Source of the DNA: Beta vulgaris subsp. vulgaris
Lineage: Eukaryota > Streptophyta > Magnoliopsida > Caryophyllales > Amaranthaceae
Direction: 5' to 3'
NCBI RefSeq assembly: GCF_026745355.1
Contig: NC_079205.1
Span: 9,600,100 to 9,664,099, forward strand
Length of the DNA: 64,000 nt
Below, piece after piece: positions 9,685 through 18,993 of the stretch (positions are counted from its first letter, which is position 1; every line of letters begins with the position of its first letter). The translations under genes were made by a program, and so were the position numbers. Below the pieces are notes generated by a model, which searched no databases, was not told the origin of the DNA, and was given only the letters and a program-made list of their open reading frames with translations.

Positions 9685-12600
9685 TTGGTGGCTAATGTTC
9701 ACACTGAAGAAAAGTACTATGCTGATGATCCTATATCTGATTCCACTGGAGATACTAGTCTGAACACAGACATGCTGAATGCAATATGTCAAGAGGTTAT
9801 GAGAGCAATGCAGGGCAAACAAGCACAATCTGGTGGTGATGTTAAGAGCAGTTACTCTCTAGCCAACTTTGCAGGTATTATGTCATACTCTCTTAATTGT
9901 CATATGAATAGATTCAGTGAAGAATGCTTATGGATAGTGGATTCTGGTGCATGTGACCATATGACATATAATGAGAACCTGTTAATGAATAAAAGAAGAC
10001 TTACTATTCCTGTGAAAGTGGGTTTACCTGATGGCAGCTGGAAGATTGTGGAGGTTATTGGTGATGTCAATTCAAGTGATAAGTTGGCCTTGAAAGATGT
10101 TATGTTAGTTAAAGATTTTAAACACAATCTCTTGTCCATTGGTAGATTGATTGAACAGAATCTCATTTCAGTACAATTTGCAAGTACTGGTTGTTATTTC
10201 CAGGACCTCAATAAATCTGTTCTTCTTGGTGCTGGTACAAGAAAACATGGTTTATATTACTTTGATAGAGACAAGAGTGTGAAGCTTGCTCAAAGACAAG
10301 TGACAGGTGACACTGCTGTTTGTAATACAGTAGTAAATGATGTATATACTGGTGATAGAGTTGAGGATATGGATTGTTCCTTGCCTAATAAGACTGCTAC
10401 AAGTGTAGCTCAGAATAAGAGTGACAATAGGAATAAATTGGATTTGATGCATGCCAGGCTGGGTCATGCTTCTCTTTAAAAAATGCAACATATTCCTGAT
10501 TGTGAATGTAATGGTTTACATGAATATAATTGTGGAGTTTGTTTCAATTCAAAGCAACATAAATTTTCATTTCCTATTAGCATTAATAGGGCTGATAATT
10601 GCTTTGATTTGATTCACATAGATCTATGGGGTCCATATAGGATAAGAGCATTAAATGGTGCATCTTATTTTTTAACATTACTTGATGATCATAGTAGGGT
10701 CACATGGACCTTCTTATTACATAACAAGATGCAAGTGGAGAAAACTGTGACTCACTTCTTGGATATGGTATATACTCAATTCAATAAGCTAGTCAAATGT
10801 ATAAGATCTGACAATGGGACTGAGTTGCTTAAAGAGTCTTGTACAGCTATATTTGCTAGCAGGGGTATATTACATCAGAAAAGTGTTCCATATGTACCCC
10901 AACAGAATGGCAGGGTGGAAAGGAGGCATAGGTACTTGCTTGAGATTGCTCGTGCTTTAAGGTTTAATGCTTCATTGCCAAAGACATTTTGGGGTGATTG
11001 CATTCTTACAGCCACTTATTTGGTAAACAAACTTCCTACTAAAGTTCTGAATTGGAAGTCACCATATGAGGTATTATTTCATAAACTTCCTACTTATTTT
11101 GAATTGAGAGTATTTGGTTCTCTTTGTTTTGCATATAATATGCAACTCAAGAGGGACAAATTTGACTCTAGAACAAGAAGATGTATCTTCATTGGTTACC
11201 CTTTTGGTCAAAAAGTTTTTAAGCTATATGATCTTGATACTCACACAACTTTTGTTTCCAGGGATGTGATATTCTTTGAATCTATATTTCCTTACAAAAT
11301 TGCTAACACTTGTCATCCTGTTTCTTCTTCTCACAATCAGCCTATGGTTCAATTTGGTGATGATTATGTATCTTTTCCTTCTACTACTATACATACTACT
11401 GATTCTCAAATCCCTGATCATTTTTCTTCTTCTCCACCTAGCCATAATTCTTCTTCTACTTCACCTACTCATATCTCAAATACTTCTGTTTCTTCAACTT
11501 CTGAAAATTCTGAACCTATGGTTCCTAATTCTGTAACTTCTGAACCTCATGTTTCAGACTCAGTTATGATTCCTACATCTCAAATTCAGCCTTCTCTTCA
11601 TTCTCATATAAGAAAATCTTCTAGAATCATCAAACCTTCTACTGTTCTCACTGATTTTATTGGTGGTTATATACCACATACAAATAAATCTTCTTCTGAA
11701 CCTAATTCTCTTTCTTTTGCTGTTAACTCAGCTCACATTGTGGAACCTAAAACCTATAATCAAGCCAAACATGATCCTAATTGGATTCTTGCTATGAATA
11801 AAGAAATTCTTGCTCTTGAGAGCAACAATACTTGGGATCTTACTTCTCTACCTGCTGGAAAGAGGGCTATAGGCTCTAAGTGGGTGTTTAAAACTAAACT
11901 TCACCCAGATGGCACTATTGACAGATATAAGGCAAGGTTTGTGGCTATTGGCTATCAACAAATTGAAGGGCAAGACTTTCATCAAACCTTTTCTCCTGTT
12001 GTAAAATTAGCAACTGTTAGAACTGTGATATCTCTTGCTGCTGTTAGGAAGTGGCCTATCTGTCAACTAGATGTGAATAATGCATTTTTGCATGGGTTTT
12101 TAGATGAAGAAGTGTATATGTATCCTCCTGCTGGGTATAAGAAAGCAAAATCAGGTGAAGTTTGTAGACTAAAAAGGTCAATCTATGGCTTGAAACAAGC
12201 ATCCAGACAATGGAACAAAGAGCTTAGTAAGTTTCTGAAAAATTTGGCTTTTGTTCAATCAAAGCAAGATTACTTTCTTTATACTAGAACTCAAGATGGT
12301 GAGTTCTTAGTCCTTCTTGTATATGTTGATGATATATTGGTCACTGGTACCTCTTCTTCTCAAATCACAATAGTGAAGCAAGCACTGGATGAAGCTTTCA
12401 CTATAAAAGACATTGGCAATCTTACTTATTTTCTTGGCATTGAAATCTGTAGAACTGACAAAGGGATCTTCCTTTCTCAAAGAAAATATATCAAGGATAT
12501 TATTGAAGATGTTGAAATGCAAGATTGTAGTTCTGCTCCTGCACCTTTATCTTGTGGTTTGAAATTATCTACTGAGGTGGGAGAGTTATTGCCTGAACCT

Positions 12601-13287
12601 GATGTCTATAGAAGATTGGTAGGCAGATTACTCTACTTGGGAAATACAAGGCCAGATTTGTCTTATTCTGTGCAACATTTGAGTCAGTTCATGAATACAC
12701 CAAGAGTTCCACATCTCAAGGCAGCATTACATTTGGTTAAGTACTTGAAAGGTACTATTGACACTGGTTTATGGTACAATTCTAACACAGATTTTACCAT
12801 CACAGCCTATAGTGATTCTGACTGGAGCTCATGTCAGTTCAGCAGTAGATCTCTGAGTTCATATGCTGTTTTCCTTGGCACTAATCTCATTTCATGGAAA
12901 ACCAAGAAGCAATCAAGTGTTAGTAAATCTTCAACTGAAGCTGAGTACAGAAGTTTATCTGCCACTGCTAGTGAGCTTGTTTGGCTTCAAGGGTTGTTGG
13001 AAGATCTTCATGTATCAGTTTCTCTACCTATTACTCTCTATTGTGATAATACCTCAGCTCAACACCTTGCACATAACCCCATGTTTCATGAGAAAACCAA
13101 ACACCTAAAGAGGGATATGCACTATGTCAGAGAGCAGGTGGAAGAAGGCTTCATTCAAACTGCACATATCTCTAGTGCTAATCAGATAGCTGATGTGTTA
13201 ACCAAACCTCTTGCCTCCAATCAACACCAGCTGTTATCTGCCAAGCTTGGACTCATTTCTAAGGTCCAGCTTGAAGGGGGAGTATAG
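9685..13287 (+). pseudogene. Copia A pol: protease, integrase, RT, RNase H with one in-frame stop
   Basis: The frame is continuous except for one TAA at 10477-10479. The protease motif is WIVDSGACDHMT near 9930. The integrase HHCC region precedes DLWGPY (about 10620), SDNGTE (about 10806) and NGRVERRHR (about 10905), which supply the D,D,E residues. The reverse transcriptase has LYVDD-type VYVDDILVTG at about 12320. RNase H shows DSDWSSC, STEAEYRS and YCDN between 12800 and 13050. The protein ends 4 bp before the purine tract. The single stop splits integrase from its upstream zinc-binding part. Confidence 0.93.
13272..13282 (+). other. Copia A polypurine tract
   Basis: TGAAGGGGGAG immediately precedes the 3' LTR and would prime plus-strand synthesis. 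Confidence 0.85.
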
Positions 13288-13508
13288 GAGTATAGGTGTT
13301 TATAATATTATTTTAATTATAAGTTAGTTACAAGTTGTTAAGTTTGTTATAACAACTTGTTTCTCTTTCACTATATAAGCTGAACATTCAGCTTATTTTC
13401 AGTTTGTAAGATCATAATCTGAGAAATGAATATTGCTTGTTCTTCTCTCTGAATATTGTCTCACTCTCTTATTTCTGTTTTCTCTTAATTCCTTTCTGGA
13501 ATTCTATA
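13283..13508 (+). repeat. Copia A 3' LTR
   Basis: It runs from TATAGGAGTATAGG to GGAATTCTATA and is followed by the TSD ATAAT. It matches the 5' LTR apart from about five substitutions and a short CT-repeat length change. Confidence 0.9.
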
Positions 13509-13549
13509 ATAATTCTATCACCTTTCTTCTACCCATATTGGGAATTTGA

Positions 13550-14200
13550 GGAATAATGCACAGTGTTTGTGAATTATTTAGTTAAGTTTTATAAGTCCCA
13601 TATCGGTGAGGCAAAAGCAAAACTTCACATCTCCAAATATAAAATATGCATGATATGGAAAACAACTACATCCATCTCTTCTTGGTGCCCGTTGTAGGGC
13701 CTAAGTGGGTTCTTTTGTTGGATTTTGAAAGTCCCACATTGGGGAGGAAGCAAGAGTAACAAAGGAGCTTTTGTATTATTGGGCATGCATAGATAGGAGT
13801 ACAATGTATGGTTGTTGGCTTGTCATATTTAATGAAAAATTAGCCTAACATCCATACTTATAAAGAGTTTGACAAAACATAATGTTGAGCTTATTTAGTT
13901 AAGGTTTATAAGTCCCACATCGGTGAAGCAAAAACAAAACTTCACATCTCCAAGTATAAAAGGCGCATGATAGAAAAATCTAAAGGACCCATGTCTTCTT
14001 TTTCTTGCTGCTCACTATAGAGCCTAAGTGAGTTCCTTTGTTGGGATTTTAAAAGTCCCACATTGGGGAGAAAGCAAGAGTAATAAGGGACCTATTGTAT
14101 TATATAGGGGGTATAGATAGGATTAGAATGTATGGTTGTTGGGCTTGCATTATTTAATGAAAATTAGCCTGACATCCATACTTATAAAAAGTTTGGCAAA
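13550..14200 (+). repeat. Tandem ~315-bp repeat inside the hAT element's right part
   Basis: Two successive units each carry TTATAAGTCCCA(C/T)AT(C/A)CGGTGA, CAAAACTTCACATCTCCAA and AAAGTCCCACATTGGGGAG, then a shared ATCCATACTTATAAA tail. The first unit is about 13570-13865 and the second about 13885-14195. The units are diverged at several positions. No coding content. Confidence 0.75.
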
Positions 14201-14405
14201 ATATTGAGCTATATCTAAAGTCTTGGTTAATGTTAAGCTAAATTTTCTTTCAATTTTTAAAATTTTAATTTCACGAGTCGAGCTTCGAGCCGAGCCGAGC
14301 TTGGTTTTGTTCGTTTCGAGCTCGAGCCAAGCTCGAACTCATTCATTCTCGAGCCGAGCCGAGCCTGGGTATGTTCGGTCTCGGTTCGGCTCGTTAACAC
14401 CCCTA

Positions 14406-16610
14406 ATGCCACTTAATGACCGCAACAATAAGCATTTATTCTACGAGTGGGAGGAAGAAAGTAATGAAACCAAAGCAAAGCAAAGAGGAGGAAGAAAAGT
14501 AATCAAATCAAAGCAAAGGAAAGAGGAGGAAGAAATGCTGACAGGGCAGCGACAGCTTCCGGGGTAACAACGGCTTCAGGCGGTCGATGAATGGTCGACG
14601 GGACGGCAGGCTGGTGAAGCAAAGAAGTGAAGGCCGAAGGAGAGCTAGGACGAAAATGGAAGAGAGAGAAAAAAGAAATAGGAGAACCGAAATTGTGGGA
14701 GGAAGGAGGAGTGAGAAAATAATTGTATGGGGAAATTTTGGGATTTATGGGGGTTTATATAGGTTCCCCTTGTGGACTTAGAAAAAGGTAATTGAGCTCA
14801 AACTAGAAATTCTTTTTCAATTTTAGAAGTGTTTGGGTTCCTCAAACCCATTCAGGAGTCCTTTTCCAAATCCAAAAACGTTTCAAACATTTTGAATATT
14901 TTTCAAAGTATGACTTAATAAAATATTTGACTTCTGTAAATCATTAACATAATTCCTTTGACTTTCAAATAGTCAACCTTTGAAGAGTAAATCATTTAAA
15001 TACTAATATGTACTTAAATATAAATAACTATACATTAAAATATATTTATAAAATACATAAACTTACGAGGGATTATAATTACGCCCGCCTTTTAGGTCGG
15101 ATAATTTCTCTCCATCCTAATGTAAGTCTAACATACATAATTTTAGAAATTAATAGAAAATTTAACATTGACCTAACAAAGGGGCACAACATGGAACCAA
15201 TATAATATAACTTGGAAGAGAAAATTCAATGAGAGTACACTACATAGAAAACCAAAAGAATACCCTTGCAATTCCTATTTATGTGTCTTAATATGCTAAA
15301 ATTATAATATTATCCTTAATAGTGGGTAGATTAGCATTTTATCACTTGTTTGGAATTGTGTACTTATTTAGTTGTGTGCATCATGGAAGCAAAAAAGAAA
15401 AATAAGATAAAATTATTTGCGTGAATTGACTGAATTCTTTGTTAACTCAGGCCAAAAAATCAACCATGGAAAAAGCCAAATATAGTTTCCTCCTAACTGT
15501 AGCCTAGAAATGATTGACGAATTTGAGTAGCTCCTTAGTATAAAGTCCTCTAAGAAATTGGGTACATATTTGGGGTTCCCCCTTATAGTTAGAAGGCCCT
15601 CAAGATCCAAACTCAACTTCCTTATTGATAAATTGAGCTCCAAACTTGCCTCACGGAGATCCGAAAGCCTATCAAATGTGGGTAGGACTCTCCTGAATAA
15701 CTCATCACCCTTTCAAGCTATATTCTAGTATATGGCTCTCTTGATCAAATCAATCATCCGAGCTATCCCATGATACTTTATGCAAGCTATCTCCTTCCGT
15801 CATTCCATAACTAAAAAGCTATACTCCAGCTATGCCACTTTCTTTTGAGGTCACTTAAATAGGTTAAAAAGAAAAAATTAAATCTCCTTGAAAGGGGTAT
15901 GTCTTCCTAAAAAAATATGGGTGCGTGGTTGGCTTTCACTTCGAAGGACTTTAATACCAATAACATGGCAAGACTATGTTGGAAACTAGATGAGAGATTG
16001 AATTCGGCTATGAGTAAGATCTGCCTTCCTAAAATTAAAAGTAAAATTTACCCGACGTTATAGAGTCAATGCGCCACATCCTAAAAGGTTGCGTTAAAGC
16101 TACTGAATTATAAAACCTTTTCGCTTTCAATCAATCAAGTGACAACCTCTACTTCATTGGCTCCATAATAACATGCATTTTCTAACCCCTAAAATTGACC
16201 ATGTCCCCTCGAATGTGCTGTTTTCTTTTGGTCTCTGGAACCTTTGAAAGAGACGAAATGACTAGTACTATAAAGATACAAACACCCCCTCCTACATTCT
16301 CCGCAAAAACTCAAAATGGGATACCACGTATAGATTTTTACTCAATACACCAATTTTTTAAGGAAGTAAAGCCAAAACCGATTGTCTTTTTGGAATCATT
16401 TCCCCTCATAGTCCCAAAATAAAACATCGATGGATCCTTTGCCCATGAATACAAAAGGTAGGAGTTGTTGGTGTTTGCAAGTAAGGACAATATATGTGAT
16501 TGGATAAAAGGCTTTCCGTTGAGATCCTATTGTCATACTCCCCTCGAGGCATAAATAAAAGCTCTTTGATCAACTCTTACTTGGATAAGACAAATCAAGT
16601 GGAACCATTG
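14406..16610. other. Duplicated stretch without a recognised gene
   Basis: It matches 39632-41696 of copy 2. Short frames (14587-14781, 15413-15643 minus, 16195-16422) are conserved in copy 2 simply because the DNA is duplicated. Phrases such as MCCFLLVSGTFERDE or GLLTIRGNPKYVPNFLEDF belong to no family I recognise. They could be decayed repeat ORFs. A ~150-bp block at about 16050-16195 is missing from copy 2. Confidence 0.5.
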
Positions 16611-17095
16611 TTGTTAAAATCCTGATCCGGATCTTATGATCCTACGACTTTATAATCCGGAAGGACCTCATTAATTCCGATTCTACGTAGGATCTTTTGA
16701 TCCTACCCAACCACAAAAAATCACATGGTAGGATCGTAATACGATTTTACGATCCTACGACTCTAAAATTCGATAATATCATTAAAAAAAATCCTAAAGT
16801 AATTTCACATATTATATATCTCCTATTAGATTTTGGTTGCACGTTGCTTTAATCTTATAGTATTGAAAACAAAACCATTTGCTAATGAAATAAGTCATTA
16901 TTAATATGTGTAAATTTTTAACATGAGGTTCTCACCATATTCTAGCATAATTATCTCTATTTCACCGAATTGTAGGATCTTACGATCCTACGATGAGATC
17001 CCACCGATTTGATCCTACGATGCGATCCCACCGATTCGATCCTACCAACCCCTACGATTCAAAGTAGGATCCTGATTCTGATAATATTGAGTGTG
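16610..17095. mobile_element. Inverted-repeat element rich in GATCCTACGA phrases
   Basis: GATCCTACGA and its complement TAGGATCGTA recur at least ten times on both strands. The left edge TTGTTAAAATCCTGATCC and the right edge GGATCCTGATTCTGATAATA are imperfect inverted repeats. I take it to be a decayed foldback MITE. Copy 2 has the same element at about 41697-42175. Confidence 0.45.
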
Positions 17096-17099
17096 ACAA

Positions 17100-17409
17100 C
17101 TGCATCATTTGTGTAGATTGTAAAGGCCTTATGAACACAGTTTAAGACACCAAAGGGAAAAGCTGAGTTTTGATTTTGACTACTAATTGCAGTGAGCTGC
17201 TCCGATCAATGCCAGGAACAAACATCGAGTTTGAAGGAAGACAAAACATCAAAGTGGTGGATACTTTGTCTAAACAAGCAAGGATGACAACTTTGCAATT
17301 TAATACTCTATATAATTTGGCTTCCTCTACCCTGGATTGTATAAACTATTTACTTTTGAATAAACTAGGAACCCATGATTTATCGCATCATCGATTAATT
17401 GAAACCTAA
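17100..17409 (+). pseudogene. Small RNase H-like tail remnant (LINE-derived?)
   Basis: The frame reads MILTTNCSELLRSMP, then FEGRQNIKVVDTLSKQARM, which resembles the REGNQVADSLAKxxR end of plant LINE RNase H domains. It then runs on as STLDCINYLLLNKLGTHDL. Copy 2 has a nearly identical piece at 42209-42520. No catalytic acidic residues are visible in this fragment. The assignment is by motif shape only. Confidence 0.35.
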
Positions 17410-17429
17410 ATAAGGATGAGCCCATACGA

Positions 17430-17830
17430 GGGTTGTAAGTAGAGATGACAATCAGGTATAGTTGAGTGGGGTTCATGTTCGGGTCGATAATTAATGGGTC
17501 AATCCCTCAACATAGATCTAACTCATTTAATAAACAAGCTCAAAAACCTAACATTGAAGGAACCTATTTAATAAACGAGTTATCCATTTTAAAATAGGTA
17601 TTGATGTAATTATTATTATATTAATATATTTTGCAAGAATTTTCTATATGTATAAGTTAATAAGGTCAAAGCATGTCATTTTTCGACTTGAAAATGTCAA
17701 TACGAACTTAACCTGTTGACTTAAATGAGTTAAAAAATCTAAGTTTAACTCGCTTATTTCAAGTTAAGTTTGGAATTTGGATCGAATTGTTGGATTGGGT
17801 CGATTTTTGGCAGCCATGGTTGTAACTTGT
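17430..17830. repeat. Decayed repeat with ACCTATTTAATAAAC phrases
   Basis: The stretch from TAGAGATGACAATCAGG to TTTTTGGCAGCCATGG has weakly inverted ends. Its interior repeats phrases like AACCTATTTAATAAACGAG, which also occur at 31500-31960. It may be a decayed MITE. In copy 2 the same stretch (42520-43250) is split by a Tourist-like insertion. Confidence 0.35.
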
Positions 17831-17879
17831 AAGCACTCATTTAAGTATTTAATCTAATGTCCATTTTTACCCAAAGAAA

Positions 17880-18331
17880 AAACAGAAAAAGAAAAAAAAG
17901 GGAACAAATTAGTTGAAGGAAATCACCCGCCCCTTCGAATTGTCCTTCCTTCTGCATCTCTCAAACTCTCTCTCTAGACTCTCCTCTTGTCTTCTCCGAA
18001 TCTCTTATAATTCCACTAGCACTAGCTCATTTTTTAGTGTATTTTATCTCATACAATCTCACGAATTCGCACTATTTCCCAAATTTCCAAAAACCCTAGC
18101 CTAAAAAAAGAGGAGGAAAAACCAAAGTTCGCAAATTTCTCATAAATATTGGGAAATTGAAGTTGCTGGATTTCTTGTAAAATTCAGTTTCTCTTATTCC
18201 TCTGTTTTGTTCCAGTAATCTTCCTCATAAAAAATTTTAAATTTTGTTCTACTTGATATAGTTCATGGAATTAATTGAGTACCTCCTCAATTACAAATTG
18301 AAGTTATAGTTGTGCCTCAATTACATCAAAG
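17880..18331 (+). promoter_or_regulatory. 5' flank and leader of the truncated SANT-type gene (copy 1)
   Basis: A pyrimidine-rich leader (CTCTCTCTAGACTCTCC) and a telo-box AAACCCTAG at 18091-18099 precede the ATG. The region also holds the intact pre-insertion site GGAAC at 17901-17905, where copy 2 carries Copia C. Telo-boxes are common near the start of plant housekeeping genes. Promoter activity itself is inferred. Confidence 0.5.
18265..18309 (+). other. Upstream ORF of 14 codons in the leader (copy 1)
   Basis: MELIEYLLNYKLKL then TAG, ending 22 nt before the main ATG at 18332. The same uORF with identical spacing is at 50212-50256 in copy 2. It could lower translation of the main frame. 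Confidence 0.45.
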
Positions 18332-18553
18332 ATGGTTATGGAATCAGATGTTCAATTAGTTGAAGATAGAGTAACTCAAGAAGAAATGGAGTCTGAAGAC
18401 GAGGATGTCGATTTCAATCCCTTCTTAAAGGAAACTCTCGTTGATTCAGAAGCTTCCTCAAGCATAAGCTCTGAAGCAGAAGGATTAGATAAAGACGTTA
18501 TCAGCAGCCATGACATTGACGGCAATGCAATAACAACAACAACGATGACGACG

Positions 18554-18587
<34 letters not shown>

Positions 18588-18904
18588 CTACAACAACAAT
18601 GACCAATGTTGCTAATGAGGAGGTATGTGGTGGTGATGTTAATAATGATTTGGTTTTAAATTTGGAAGAAAGGAGAGAGATTAGGTTTAAGAGTGATAAA
18701 CCTAGGATTGAATTAGATGAAGATGAAGATGATGCTATATGTAAACGGACGAGAGCACGGCATTCGCTTGCGAGTTTTACACTTGATGAGTTGGAGACAT
18801 TTCTGCAAGAGAGTGATGATGGTGATATTCAAAATGTGGATGAGGAGGAAGAGTATAACAAGTTTCTTGTCGCGGTTTTGAATGGAGGGAACGGGGATGA
18901 GTAA
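18332..18904 (+). pseudogene. Truncated 5' copy of the SANT/Myb-like (GON4L-type) gene
   Basis: The frame starts MVMESDVQLVEDRV and matches the first ~190 residues of the intact gene at 50279. It holds an acidic N-terminus (SEDEDVDFNPFLKETL), a long polyThr run from an ACA/ACG microsatellite (about 18535-18600), and another acidic stretch ending NGGNGDE. After GGGATGA the match stops abruptly and a TGA follows, so only an N-terminal stub could be made. SANT domains, later exons and the native 3' end are missing. Outside the polyThr run only about six residues differ from copy 2. It is best read as a truncated duplicate, possibly transcribed. Confidence 0.85.
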
Positions 18905-18993
18905 AACAGTTGTACACAATTAATAAAAAAATCAAGCGACAAAAAACAAAACATGGCTAATGGCTATAACTAATATTACGATGACTATCCATT

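Larger units (their letters stand above)
8299..13508 (+). mobile_element. Copia A, LTR retrotransposon inside the hAT element
   Basis: A 5.2 kb Ty1/Copia element with LTRs of 228 and 226 bp and the 5-bp TSD ATAAT (8294-8298 and 13509-13513). The LTRs differ at about five bases plus a CT-repeat indel. A primer site follows the 5' LTR and a purine tract precedes the 3' LTR. The order gag, protease, integrase, reverse transcriptase, RNase H defines Copia. Several stops and a frameshift, mostly in gag, make it non-autonomous. It is absent from segment copy 2. Confidence 0.95.
7909..14405. mobile_element. Non-autonomous hAT-type element containing nested Copia A
   Basis: The ends are TAGGGGTGTTAA at 7909 and TTAACACCCCTA ending at 14405, a perfect 12-bp inverted repeat. 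Both sides carry the 8-bp TSD ATGCCACT (7901-7908 and 14406-14413). Copy 2 keeps the empty site at 39624-39631 (AGGCCACT, one mismatch). Subterminal regions are rich in GAGCCGAGC/GCTCGGCTC phrases. Without Copia A the element is ~1.3 kb and shows no transposase, so it would depend on an enzyme from elsewhere. Confidence 0.85.
4776..18900 (+). repeat. Segmental duplication, copy 1
   Basis: Sequence from TTACTTTTTAAGGTAACAAG (4776) to GGGATGA (18900) matches 36793-50835 in the same orientation and order. It is interrupted here by a hAT element with nested Copia A and by a 284-bp tandem duplication. Copy 1 also has ~150 bp at about 16050-16195 that copy 2 lacks near 41284. The right edge cuts exon 1 of the SANT-type gene. 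Matching was done by eye over many stretches, so a full alignment would refine the percent identity. Confidence 0.9.

Noticed and set aside
11276..11536. Leu-rich 86-aa plus-strand ORF
   Set aside because: It is an out-of-frame reading of the Ser/Thr-rich linker between Copia A integrase and reverse transcriptase.
15413..15643. 76-aa minus-strand ORF conserved at 40641-40871
   Set aside because: Conservation is explained by the segmental duplication. No domain recognised and no start context or splice signals.
18376..18606. Minus-strand ORF with a long polyVal run
   Set aside because: It is the antisense of the polyThr microsatellite in the SANT-type gene.
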